Assembly (NCBI GenBank): GCA_964444925.1
Contig: CAYUIV010000001.1
Span: forward strand, 1 to 64,000
Direction: 5' to 3'
DNA from: CAYUIV01 sp964444925
GTDB lineage: Bacteria; Pseudomonadota; Gammaproteobacteria; Diplorickettsiales; Diplorickettsiaceae
DNA length: 64,000 nucleotides
Shown here: positions 51,777 to 59,806 of the stretch, piece by piece
How positions within the stretch are numbered: the stretch's first letter is position 1
Layout of the letters: each line of letters begins with the position of its first letter
Notes under the pieces: model-generated
What the model was told of the DNA's origin: nothing
The model's input: only the letters and a program-made list of their open reading frames with translations
Database searches by the model: none
Position numbers and translations under genes: made by a program

Positions 51777-52691
51777 TTAAAAACGCTGTTCTACTGCTCT
51801 TAATGCAAGACCAAAAGCAGGACATAGATAGCTAAGATCAGGTTTTGATAATTGCAAATTAGTTTTGGGAATAGATTTAAACTGTAGCGTGTTGAACAAT
51901 TGCTTTAATTGCATCTCTATAATATTGATTTTTAAATGACTCCCTAAAACAAAAAGTGCTCGTAAAGGTAAAATTGTGTGACCAAGTAATAAAACGGAAA
52001 GATGTTGATAAATAGATAAAACGATACTTTGCGTCGTCGTAGCATGTAAAATATAACTTGTTGTTACTACAAGTTTTTGCTTCTGCCACAAAAAAATAGT
52101 CACTGTTGAAGAGCCCACTTTAACTAAAGCCCATAAAGTTGGATACTGCTCCAAACAATATAAATGACGATAAGCTCTTTCCAAAGCAAAAGACTCTGGT
52201 TCTATAACGATGGGCTGTAACCTACAACTTTCTAATGTTTCAATCAATTGATCTAATGCGTCTCGACGGCACGCAATAAAAAGTACACTTTGTTGCATCG
52301 CTGTTGACTTAGTATCAGATATTATTTGAAAATCTGTATACAAAGTATCTATAGGCATAGGAACGTGAGGTGCTACCGTCAACAACGCCGTTCTTTTCCA
52401 GTGTTGATGGTTGGTATCGATATGAATCTTTTTTTTCAATAATTTAGTGTCAGAAATTGAAAAGGCACAGTCAATAGAATAAAGATTAAATTGTACAAGC
52501 CCTTTTTTTAAAGCGTTTTTAAGCGCAAGCATGCTGTCTTTTATATCTTCTTGAAGCGGTATACATGTGTGACCTGCAACAGTAAAATGTGTACGCGACT
52601 GACCTATAAGATAAACTAATTTGATACTCGTTTTACCAACATCAATACCTAACACTTTTACTGGATGTTTGCGCCAATAGTTTAAAAACAT
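51777..52691 (-). CDS. pilM: Type IV pilus assembly protein PilM-like
   Basis: Actin-like ATPase fold protein that in type IV pili forms the cytoplasmic platform with PilN, PilO and PilP. The N-terminal phosphate-1 motif VKVLGIDVGKTSIKLVYL is clear and the C-terminal LSYLCPAFGLALRAVEQRF matches PilM (YxxAxGLALR). At about 304 residues it is slightly short (usual 350), and the centre is divergent. I chose the ATG at 52691, which gives a normal N-terminus; ATGs at 52724 and 52754 are possible. None of pilN, pilO, pilP or pilQ follows, so this copy is an orphan. Divergent from ychF. Confidence 0.82.
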   Translation of the reverse strand: MFLNYWRKHPVKVLGIDVGKTSIKLVYLIGQSRTHFTVAGHTCIPLQEDIKDSMLALKNALKKGLVQFNLYSIDCAFSISDTKLLKKKIHIDTNHQHWKRTALLTVAPHVPMPIDTLYTDFQIISDTKSTAMQQSVLFIACRRDALDQLIETLESCRLQPIVIEPESFALERAYRHLYCLEQYPTLWALVKVGSSTVTIFLWQKQKLVVTTSYILHATTTQSIVLSIYQHLSVLLLGHTILPLRALFVLGSHLKINIIEMQLKQLFNTLQFKSIPKTNLQLSKPDLSYLCPAFGLALRAVEQRF

Positions 52692-52798
52692 GCTTTCTTG
52701 TAAATACCTAGTTAAATCTTTCATCAAATAGTATATACTAGTACATTCATGCACTTTACGTTTACATAGAAAAATTTTTATCTTACAGTTAGTTATTT

Positions 52799-53905
52799 AT
52801 GAGTTTAAAGTGCGGTATTATTGGCCTACCTAATGTTGGAAAATCAACGTGTTTAAACGCATTAAGCCAAGCCAATATAGCAGTAGCAGAAAATTATCCT
52901 TTTTGCACGATTGATCCTAATCACTACTTCGTTCCAGTCCCTGATAAACGCTTAGAGGCACTTGCTTGCTTGATCAAACCTAAAAAAGTAACAGCAACCA
53001 CCGTGCAATTTGTCGACATTGCAGGATTGGTCAAAGGTGCTGCTAAAAATATAGGACGTGGTAATAAGTTTTTATCCAATATTGAAGAAGTAGATGTACT
53101 CATTCATGTTGTAAGATGCTTTAATGATGTTGAAATAACACACGTGCATTCTATTGTAGATCCTAAAGAAGATGTTGAAGTTATTGAAACGGAGCTAAAA
53201 CTTTCAGATTTAGCTCAAATTGAAAAACTACAACAAAAATATCAACGTCTTGCAAAGTCAGGTGATAAAGAAACAATTATACCTTTACGACTGCTCGATA
53301 TGGCCAGTCGATACCTTGAAGAGAATTCACTATTAAATGCTGTAACTTGGAAAGAGGAAGAAGTCAAGCAATTAAAAGAGTGGAAACTTTTAAGTATAAA
53401 GCCTATGATATATCTTGCAAATGTAAGTGAGGATGGCTTAGTACAAAATCCTTTAGTTGAAATACTAAAAAAGAAAACTGTACAGCAAAACGCGTCGGTC
53501 ATTGTGAGCTGTATTAAGTTAGAAGCAGCATTGATTGGTATGAAAGAAAATGAAAAAGAAGAATTGTTTCAACTACTCAATTACCAACCTAGTTTAAATC
53601 GACTTATTCAAACCGCTTATCGTATGCTAAACTTACAAACATTTTTTACCGCAGGATTGCAAGAAGTAAGGGCATGGACTATACCCTGTGGCGCAACAAG
53701 TTTTGAAGGGGCCGGACGTATTCACACCGATTTTCAAAAAGGGTTTATTGCAGCCGAGATTATAAGCTATAGTGACTTTATAGAATATAAAGGAGAACAG
53801 GGCGCAAAACTTGCAGGTAAACAGCGTATTGAAAGAAGTGCTAATCATCTTTTACAAGATGGAGATATTGTATGTTTTCGATTTAATTATGATACTAGAA
53901 AATAA
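52799..53905 (+). CDS. ychF: Redox-regulated ribosome-binding ATPase YchF
   Basis: OBG-family P-loop protein that prefers ATP and binds ribosomes. G1 is GLPNVGKST (about 8-16), G3 DIAGLVKGA, and the base-recognition motif NxxE replaces NKxD (YLANVSEDG), the hallmark of YchF. A coiled-coil insertion and a C-terminal TGS domain (WTIPCGATSFEGAGRIHTDFQKGFIAAEII) follow. At 368 residues the length is normal. Usually next to pth; not here. Start ATG at 52799, and pal-like gene follows after 36 bp. Confidence 0.96.
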   Translation: MSLKCGIIGLPNVGKSTCLNALSQANIAVAENYPFCTIDPNHYFVPVPDKRLEALACLIKPKKVTATTVQFVDIAGLVKGAAKNIGRGNKFLSNIEEVDVLIHVVRCFNDVEITHVHSIVDPKEDVEVIETELKLSDLAQIEKLQQKYQRLAKSGDKETIIPLRLLDMASRYLEENSLLNAVTWKEEEVKQLKEWKLLSIKPMIYLANVSEDGLVQNPLVEILKKKTVQQNASVIVSCIKLEAALIGMKENEKEELFQLLNYQPSLNRLIQTAYRMLNLQTFFTAGLQEVRAWTIPCGATSFEGAGRIHTDFQKGFIAAEIISYSDFIEYKGEQGAKLAGKQRIERSANHLLQDGDIVCFRFNYDTRK

Positions 53906-53941
53906 AGGTTTTAAAATCGGTTTTTTAAAGAGGTAAAGTAC

Positions 53942-54496
53942 ATGTTACTAAAAAATGTTTTAAAAAGTGGTGCAATAGTACTACTTTGTTTGAATTTCGT
54001 AAGCTGTGGTCCAAAGCAGTGTAATTATCAGAAAAAAGAAAATCGCGCTTCACCTGGGGTAGTTAATAAAAAAGCTGATGTTGTTGTGCGTAATGCTGCA
54101 GAAGTACAGTCTTTTCAAGAAGAAGGCGATGACGCCCACATTATGACGCCACGAGATAAGCAAGTTTATTATTTTTCTTTTGATAGCAGTGCCTTAAATC
54201 AACAAATACGAAATGCATTAAAAAAAGAGGCTGAATTCTTAGTAGAAAATCCAAGAACAAAAATTTTCCTAGCAGGGCATGCAGATGTCAGAGGCTCTGA
54301 TGATTATAACGATGCACTAGGTAATTATCGCGTGGAAAGTGTTGCTAAATACCTTACTTCATTAAATGTTTCTTCTTCACAAATCAAAAAAAGAAGTTAT
54401 GGTAAGCGTAATCCAGTAAATACCGGTTTGTCTGAAAAAGCACATGCGCAAAATAGACGAGTTGTGCTTAGTTATGAATCTTCTTTACACATTTAA
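53942..54496 (+). CDS. Pal/OmpA-like peptidoglycan-associated lipoprotein
   Basis: A 184-residue outer-membrane lipoprotein. The signal GAIVLLCLNFVSCGP ends in a near-canonical lipobox (F-V-S-C). A linker leads to a C-terminal OmpA-like domain (about 78-180) with YYFSFDSSALN, LAGHADVRGSDDYNDALGNYRVESVAKYL, the Asp and Arg residues that bind diaminopimelate, and NRRVVLSYE at the end. It resembles Pal, but tolB, tolA and ybgF are not adjacent, so it may be a paralogue. AGAGG lies nine bases before the ATG. Confidence 0.88.
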   Translation: MLLKNVLKSGAIVLLCLNFVSCGPKQCNYQKKENRASPGVVNKKADVVVRNAAEVQSFQEEGDDAHIMTPRDKQVYYFSFDSSALNQQIRNALKKEAEFLVENPRTKIFLAGHADVRGSDDYNDALGNYRVESVAKYLTSLNVSSSQIKKRSYGKRNPVNTGLSEKAHAQNRRVVLSYESSLHI

Positions 54497-54617
54497 GCTT
54501 TTGTATATGAAAAAAATAATTTAAAATTGTTATTTTTTCAATTACTTGATAATAAGCAATATTTACAAAAGCGATACTATTTCGGATTACTAACTTTTAT
54601 AACGCATTATTTTTCAA

Positions 54618-55904
54618 TTATAAGATTAGTCTTTTTTCTTCAGTATTTTGAGATATTTCTACTGTTTTTCGTTGCTGTGCAAGTTGTATATAAAGCCTAT
54701 AAGCCAATTGTTTAATAGTACACCACGTTAACGCGTGCACTACATAAGTAGAAGTAGAATGGTGATATTTTACTTCTGATAATAAAGTGGCAAATTTATG
54801 TAGATGGTGTGTCGTGCATATTCTTTTTAAGAAGACAAGGGGATTTTCTTTCTTTGATAGAATTGCTAAATTTTGATTAAAATTGCTGTCACAAAAGAAC
54901 ATGAGTAACAATAATGCACTTTGTATATCTGTTTTGGCAAGTGCTGTAAACAATGTATCATTTTCAAACGCGATCTTTTTTAATTTTGGCTCGCTCAATA
55001 ACACTAAGGTGTTGAGTCGATTTGATACTATTGCTTCAGTTAGTGCTGTGACAAAGTTTTCTTGCGCGGAAATTTTCAATAAATGATTGCGAATATCTTT
55101 GTTTTTTACCGCAGAAGGCGTTAAATCTAATAACTCATATAAACTAGCATTTTGATCTTTTTGTATCCAGATATTTTTTAATTGATTATACCCGGCTAAG
55201 GGTAATTGTTTAATAAAAAACTGAGTATAAAGCACGATACTTGTTTCTCTTATAAAATCGTTTTCAAGTAACTCATCAAGTACAGCTCTTTGATTTTTGA
55301 TATAAGAGCTTTCTTCGCCAAAATGTGCAGAAAGTATTGCGTTAATGGTTCTTGACTGACAGGCAATATCAGTCATATTGCCTTTTTCAGAAGACATAAG
55401 AAAAGAAAATAAATCAAAGTGTGAACAAACAAAAATCACCCCATGGAGATTTTTTTTCACAATTTGATTTAAATAAATTTTTGCTTGTTGAGACTCTAAA
55501 ATTTTAGAGTAAAAAAGTGTCTTTTCATTAAAGATAATTCTACGTTCGATAAAAGAATTAAGAACTTTAGTGACAAGTTTTGCAGCCGCTAATTCTATAT
55601 TGTTGGTTTTAGTAACTAATTCTAAAACGGTTGAATAATTTGAATCATTTAAAAATACTTCATCTCTTATGTGTTGAGGATAACGATGCGCAAAATATTG
55701 ATAACTACTTTGGAAAAGGTTTATTTCTAGAAAAGGTTTCCATAATCGATCATTTTTTGCAATGTCTCTTAGACGCATAGAAGTAAGACATAATTGATCA
55801 AGTGCTGTTGGCGAAAGCCAGTTTAGAATAAGAAACAGTATTTCGTCAGGACAGTCTGCAAGTGAATAATTTTTTAATGAGTGTCGAGTTGAAACATTTT
55901 TCAT
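54618..55904 (-). CDS. F-box protein, candidate secreted effector
   Basis: A 428-residue protein with an N-terminal F-box (about residues 16-62): CPDEILFLILNWLSPTALDQ followed by LCLTSMRLRDIAKNDRLWKPF, matching the eukaryotic consensus including the late LW. F-boxes bind Skp1 and recruit SCF ubiquitin ligases; bacteria with Dot/Icm use them in injected effectors such as AnkB and LegU1. The remaining 360 residues are helical, possibly degenerate ankyrin-like, and would choose the target. The tail NTEEKRLIL carries a short acidic patch, as in some Icm/Dot signals. I prefer the ATG at 55904; a TTG at 55916 is possible. No signal peptide. Secretion is inferred. Confidence 0.88.
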   Translation of the reverse strand: MKNVSTRHSLKNYSLADCPDEILFLILNWLSPTALDQLCLTSMRLRDIAKNDRLWKPFLEINLFQSSYQYFAHRYPQHIRDEVFLNDSNYSTVLELVTKTNNIELAAAKLVTKVLNSFIERRIIFNEKTLFYSKILESQQAKIYLNQIVKKNLHGVIFVCSHFDLFSFLMSSEKGNMTDIACQSRTINAILSAHFGEESSYIKNQRAVLDELLENDFIRETSIVLYTQFFIKQLPLAGYNQLKNIWIQKDQNASLYELLDLTPSAVKNKDIRNHLLKISAQENFVTALTEAIVSNRLNTLVLLSEPKLKKIAFENDTLFTALAKTDIQSALLLLMFFCDSNFNQNLAILSKKENPLVFLKRICTTHHLHKFATLLSEVKYHHSTSTYVVHALTWCTIKQLAYRLYIQLAQQRKTVEISQNTEEKRLIL

Positions 55905-56173
55905 CGATAAAGTCAATATACAAATCAGTGACGAAAATACACTACGTTTTTCTAAAAAACAGTATTGTGGTGAAAAAATTACTAAAAACCGAAAAGCTAA
56001 AATTTCACTTTATTACTACTGAATGAAAAATTCAAATAATATTTTTATTTAGTACGATGTTCATATGTATAGCACAGCTCAATCGCTTAATAAGTTTTGT
56101 AAACCTAGTCAATAGGTTACAATAATGGTGGTATATATAGCTCTTACGCAATAACTTGTAATAAGCATACCGC

Positions 56174-56869
56174 ATGTTTAAATATTTAATGAAGAAATTT
56201 TGTTTTACTAGTTGTTTGTTATGTAAAGATACTGCACAAATTGCACTTGATTTATGTCAACCCTGTGTAAAGGATTTACCCTACATTACCTATGCATGTC
56301 AAAGGTGTGCAAATCCCTTACCGTGTGAGATGAACAAAAATATTTGTATTACGTGTGTAGAAAACGGAGAAGAGATGCCACCGTACCGAATATTTCCCGT
56401 CTTTTATTATACAAAAATCATTCATCGTTTAATAATACGTCTTCAATCGGGTCGAAGTTTAGCAGCTGCAAAAATTCTAGGTATCTTAATGGCAGATTAC
56501 ATGAAAAAATTTTATAAAAATAAGAAGTTTCCCGAACTTATAATGCCTATTCCTATACATTATCAACAATTACAATCTAAAGGTTTTAACCAAGCTTTAG
56601 AAATTGCAAGGTCGATTAGTCAGTGCCTAGCTATTCCTGTAAATTTTACTAGTCTTGTACAATCAAATTCGATACAATGGAAAAGAAAAGTCGGTAATAA
56701 TAGAGAAGTACAGCTCAATTTTACAGTAGCAACAGGGGCTCCTCAACATATTTGTTTAATTGATAGTATATGGAATGGGTACACAGCACAGGCCTTAACG
56801 CGTCTTTTGCATAACAAAGACTCTGCCATGAATTGGGTTGATGTATGGTGCTGTACTGTAAGACTTTAA
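56174..56869 (+). CDS. comF: ComF-family protein with divergent phosphoribosyltransferase loop
   Basis: A 231-residue ComF/GntX-type protein. The N-terminus holds cysteine pairs (C14, C17, C28, C31, then C42, C45, C51, C58, C61) likely binding zinc, and the PRTase part contains MPIPIHYQQLQSKGFNQALEIARSI, typical of ComF. The PRPP-binding loop, normally L-V-D-D-V-x-T-T-G-x-T, reads LIDSIWNGYTAQ (about 195-206), so the second Asp and the Thr-Thr-Gly core are lost. ComF acts in DNA uptake for transformation; enzyme activity here is doubtful. An imperfect repeat with a TACAAT box lies about 50 bases upstream. Confidence 0.88.
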   Translation: MFKYLMKKFCFTSCLLCKDTAQIALDLCQPCVKDLPYITYACQRCANPLPCEMNKNICITCVENGEEMPPYRIFPVFYYTKIIHRLIIRLQSGRSLAAAKILGILMADYMKKFYKNKKFPELIMPIPIHYQQLQSKGFNQALEIARSISQCLAIPVNFTSLVQSNSIQWKRKVGNNREVQLNFTVATGAPQHICLIDSIWNGYTAQALTRLLHNKDSAMNWVDVWCCTVRL

Positions 56870-56918
56870 GTGTTGACTATAAGTAAAAAAGAATAGAAAA
56901 GTGTCTTAATCGAATAAA

Positions 56919-57302
56919 TTAATATCGATCATCACTTCTTTCTCTTCTATTATTACGTCCATAAGAACTGTCATTGTTTCGTCTTGTACCGCTACCACCA
57001 AAAGAGCGTTTTTCGCGTTGAACCGCGTTATTTACTCTGATGTGACGGCCTGCATAATAAAAATTGTCGAAGTTTTTGATGGCTTCTTGAGCTGCTGTCT
57101 CGCTATTCATTTCAACAAAAGCATATCCTTTACTTTGTTGCGTTTCACGGTCCATGATAATTTGTGTTTGTTCTCTGTTTACAGTGTTCTTGCCACAGCC
57201 TGGTTTGTTTTGTGTTGGATCACCTTCTTCGATCAATTGTATTAGTTGTTCTACCTTCGTGACTTCGTAATTTAATCCACCCACAAATAATCTATTTTTC
57301 AC
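56919..57302 (-). CDS. RRM-type RNA-binding protein
   Basis: A 127-residue protein with one RNA recognition motif. RNP2 is RLFVGGL (residues 4-10) and RNP1 KGYAFVEM (58-65), with the aromatic residues that stack on RNA. About ten residues more than usual separate helix 1 from strand 2. The basic tail (95-127) is rich in Arg, Gly, Ser and Asn (RRNNDSSYGRNNRRERSDDRY), similar to glycine/arginine-rich RNA-binding proteins found in cyanobacteria, Coxiella, Legionella and eukaryotes. Probably a cytoplasmic RNA chaperone, perhaps cold- or stress-induced. Stands alone on the minus strand. Confidence 0.92.
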   Translation of the reverse strand: MKNRLFVGGLNYEVTKVEQLIQLIEEGDPTQNKPGCGKNTVNREQTQIIMDRETQQSKGYAFVEMNSETAAQEAIKNFDNFYYAGRHIRVNNAVQREKRSFGGSGTRRNNDSSYGRNNRRERSDDRY

Positions 57303-57456
57303 GCTTTATCTCCAATGTAATTCAAGCTACTTTTCAAAAGTTTCTTTGTTTTTTTGATTTTAAAAAATAGCTTAGCCTATTTAAAAATTAAGTTTACCAT
57401 GAAAAGATACAAATAAAATAGCAAAGTTTGATTAAACAAAAACTTTTTAAAAAAAG

Positions 57457-58164
57457 ATGATAAAAAATTTATCAAGAAATCAAATCTATATGTGGCAACT
57501 TAACTGGTCACATTATACCGGTTACAAAAATTTATTTTGGAAAATACTTTCTACAGAAGAAAAAAAACGTGCCAATCAATTTCTTCTAGAAAACGCTTAT
57601 CAGCAATTTGTTATTGCAAGAGGCGCTTTAAAAATACTGTGTGGCTATCTATTAAAATATTCTCCTAAAAAGATTAGTTTATGCTATAACCAATGTGGAA
57701 AACCTTCTATTTTACACGAGCCAAAATTACAATTTAGCTTATCACATTCTAGATCAATAATACTTTATGCATTTTGTTTGCAACGCAAATTGGGTGTAGA
57801 TATACAGTATCAAAAACTGTCTTGCTCATCTTTTACACTTGCGCTTGCAAAACGTTATTTTCATGAAGAAGAAAGTTTATTCCTTTCTCAAATCAAAGAA
57901 CCTATAAGAGACCAAATATTTTTTAAATATTGGACGAGAAAAGAAGCCTTGACGAAAGCATTAGGAATACGTTTAGACAAGATACCGAAGATAAAATTAT
58001 TGAGTACGGAGAAAATTTTCCATACAACTATGTATGATCAAAATTGGTTACTACAAGATTTAAAAACTTTCAAAAATTTTAGTGCATCACTTGTAGTACA
58101 ATCTTGCTTGCCAATACAAATACATTATTTCAAGGATATTAAGTTTTTTCTTAATATGTTATAA
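57457..58164 (+). CDS. 4'-phosphopantetheinyl transferase, Sfp type
   Basis: Transfers phosphopantetheine from CoA to carrier proteins. The 235-residue length and motifs fit the Sfp/AcpT group: FSLSHSRSIILYAF (P2-like), LGVDIQ (Mg2+ site, with Gln in place of the usual Glu) and FFKYWTRKEALTKALG (W-x-x-K-E-A-x-x-K). No polyketide or nonribosomal synthase is near, so it may modify the fatty-acid ACP or an unknown carrier. Start ATG at 57457 is preceded by AAAAAAAGATG-like purines. It precedes the thioesterase gene by 45 bp. Confidence 0.88.
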   Translation: MIKNLSRNQIYMWQLNWSHYTGYKNLFWKILSTEEKKRANQFLLENAYQQFVIARGALKILCGYLLKYSPKKISLCYNQCGKPSILHEPKLQFSLSHSRSIILYAFCLQRKLGVDIQYQKLSCSSFTLALAKRYFHEEESLFLSQIKEPIRDQIFFKYWTRKEALTKALGIRLDKIPKIKLLSTEKIFHTTMYDQNWLLQDLKTFKNFSASLVVQSCLPIQIHYFKDIKFFLNML

Positions 58165-58209
58165 AACATGGTGTAAATTCTCTATCACTAAACGGTATCA
58201 AAAATTCTT

Positions 58210-58719
58210 ATGCTAACGCATCAATCCGCTGTTTCGAAAAAAGTGGCTGCATCTGCAATCGAAGAATATTTATATAAAATTTTTCCTCAAGATCTTAATA
58301 GCTCTAATACAATGTTTGGTGGAAAGATGATGGAAATACTCGATAAAGTTGCTTCAATTGTTGCAGAACGACATAGTCACAAAACGTGTACAACAGCCAC
58401 TGCAACTGTGCGATTTTTATCACCTGCGAAACAAGGTGAAACACTACTATTTCAAGCATCTATTCATCGCAGCTGGCGTACTTCTATGGAAATAGGTGTA
58501 CGTGTTTTCGCAAAAGATTATAAACAGCAAGAACAACGTCATGTTGTCTCAGCCAATTTTATTTTTGTGGCTTTAGACGATCAAGCAATTCCAATCAATG
58601 TACCTCAGGTCATTCCCGAAACGAAGGAACAAATAAGGCGTTATCATGATGCTGAAACAAGACGTATTTATCGTCAAAAAGAGATGCAGTGCACTGAAGA
58701 AAAAACTTTACGTACGTAA
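58210..58719 (+). CDS. Acyl-CoA thioesterase, YciA/ACOT type
   Basis: Hotdog-fold hydrolase of acyl-CoA esters. The N-terminal P-Q-D-L-N-S-S-N-T-M-F-G-G-K-M-M-E-I-L-D segment carries the conserved Asn and Asp of the active site, followed by TATATVRFLSPAKQGETLLFQASI and SMEIGVRVFA, typical of YciA. At 169 residues it is somewhat longer than YciA (132) because of a charged C-terminal helix. Natural substrate is unknown. It follows the phosphopantetheinyl transferase on the same strand, and a possible link through acyl carrier metabolism is inferred. Confidence 0.9.
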   Translation: MLTHQSAVSKKVAASAIEEYLYKIFPQDLNSSNTMFGGKMMEILDKVASIVAERHSHKTCTTATATVRFLSPAKQGETLLFQASIHRSWRTSMEIGVRVFAKDYKQQEQRHVVSANFIFVALDDQAIPINVPQVIPETKEQIRRYHDAETRRIYRQKEMQCTEEKTLRT

Positions 58720-58755
58720 TTTAATTTTTGACTACTTTTTATATCCACTATGCCG

Positions 58756-58788
58756 ATTAAGATTTATCTTAATAATCTTTAAGAATCA
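58756..58788. promoter_or_regulatory. TTAA repeat cluster upstream of icmT
   Basis: TTAA occurs at 58757, 58769 and 58779. The first two form a perfect palindrome with 2-base centre; the second and third form a direct repeat, CTTAATAATC then TTTAAGAATC. It could be a weak terminator of the thioesterase gene or a regulator site. PmrA sites of Legionella and Coxiella icm/dot genes use TTAA direct repeats, but the spacing here (12 and 10) is not the usual 11. Confidence 0.3.
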
Positions 58789-59069
58789 CAAGTATGCTAT
58801 TTTAAACATCTGCAAAATAAAATTTGTCTTTTGATTGAATGAATAGAGGCGTACGTTTTTGGAAAAGATTTTTATAAAAAAATCGAATACAATACGCGTA
58901 TAGTATGTGATATATTTTCTTATAGTCTCTATGACAAAGAAAATTTTTTTGTTAGAAGTGCAGCTGAATTTTCCCACGACGTAAACGTCTTTTGCAAATC
59001 ATTGTGTAAGTAGAAAAACTATTGATGTTATTTTCAATTGGAACATAAACGGTTTTTCGAGAGTGAAGG

Positions 59070-59075
59070 TATAAT
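59070..59075 (+). promoter_or_regulatory. Candidate -10 box of icmT-icmS
   Basis: A perfect TATAAT lies 22 bases before the icmT start codon, with AGGAG further down at 59083-59087. No good -35 hexamer is found at 16-18 bases upstream, which suggests dependence on an activator. Confidence 0.4.
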
Positions 59076-59096
59076 TAATGCTTAGGAGAAAATACC

Positions 59097-59360
59097 GTGT
59101 CTAATGTTCCATTTTCGACAGCACACTGGCGTGACTCAGCACGTCAACCTCGTTTTTTTTGGATAGATGCTCGCGCTACATTTCCACTACTTTTATTTTT
59201 ACTTCATATACGGCTTTGGACCTTTATATTCGCTCTAACTAGCGTAATTTTTTTAGGGATATTAGAATATTTTGGTTTTTCAATTGGCGTATTTTTTCGA
59301 CTGTTACGTAATGTGTTGGCAGGCCCCCGAAAATTGACAATTCCTTGGTGGAAAAAATAA
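59097..59360 (+). CDS. icmT: Dot/Icm secretion system membrane protein IcmT
   Basis: Small inner-membrane component (87 residues) of the type IVB secretion system; in Legionella it is needed for intracellular growth and egress. The segment AHWRDSARQPRFFWIDARATFPLLLFLLHIRLWTF is strikingly like Legionella IcmT, with a hydrophobic region at about 28-64 and the C-terminal LAGPRKLTIPWW. The GTG start at 59097 is fixed by AGGAG eight bases ahead. Its stop is directly followed by the icmS ATG with no gap, the same order as in Legionella and Coxiella. icmR/icmQ and the dotML genes are not adjacent here. Confidence 0.96.
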   Translation: MSNVPFSTAHWRDSARQPRFFWIDARATFPLLLFLLHIRLWTFIFALTSVIFLGILEYFGFSIGVFFRLLRNVLAGPRKLTIPWWKK

Positions 59361-59699
59361 ATGACATTACAAAACGATTTATCTAAAATCGCAAAAAAAT
59401 TGAATGTTCAATTTACTTTAAATGGCCGTATTTTGCACTACAATGAAGTATTTTCAGACACTGGATTGTTACCTGCGATTGCAAAACGTGCTGATCAGCT
59501 TTGCGCATTATGCCTTGGTTATGGTATAGGTGTAACATTTACTGAAGCAGAAGGTTCCAAAATTGGTATCAAAAGTATTTTTGATGATGTTACACCTAAA
59601 ATTTTAAGATATCTTTGTATTACTGATGTTTTATGTGAATTACAAAAAGCTTCACCTTCTTCAAATCAGATTTCTTTGGACGAGTTAATGTATGAATAG
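59361..59699 (+). CDS. icmS: Dot/Icm effector chaperone IcmS
   Basis: Small acidic cytoplasmic adaptor (112 residues) that in Legionella pairs with IcmW, binds DotL and delivers a subset of effectors to the coupling complex. Highly conserved: VFSDTGLLPAIAKRADQLCALCLGYGIGVTFTEAEGS and DDVTPKILRYLCITDVLCEL, ending LDELMYE. Length is as in Legionella (114). It abuts icmT and is likely translationally coupled. An 8-bp inverted repeat (TAGTATTT/AAATACTA, 59697-59725) overlaps the stop codon and may be a weak terminator. Its presence means a full Dot/Icm set is expected elsewhere in the genome. Confidence 0.97.
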   Translation: MTLQNDLSKIAKKLNVQFTLNGRILHYNEVFSDTGLLPAIAKRADQLCALCLGYGIGVTFTEAEGSKIGIKSIFDDVTPKILRYLCITDVLCELQKASPSSNQISLDELMYE

Positions 59700-59806
59700 T
59701 ATTTTCTAGATTTGGATAAATACTATATATTAAATAAAACTATCTTATAACAAACCAGTTGAATAAAAACTATTATTTTTACTTTAATCATTGACGACGT
59801 ATATTA

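Larger units (their letters stand above)
58720..59096. other. 377-base region upstream of icmT
   Basis: No gene is supported. It contains an 8-bp inverted repeat ATTAAGAT-tt-ATCTTAAT (58756-58773) immediately followed by a third TTAA-type unit, and a -10 box (59070-59075) just before icmT. Frames on either strand are short and featureless. Confidence 0.45.

Noticed and set aside
54527..54715. Plus-strand frame of 62 codons after the Pal-like gene
   Set aside because: Overlaps the end of the F-box gene antisense and has no ribosome site.
58786..58977. Minus-strand frame of 63 codons upstream of icmT
   Set aside because: No ribosome site or motif; low-complexity AT-rich content.
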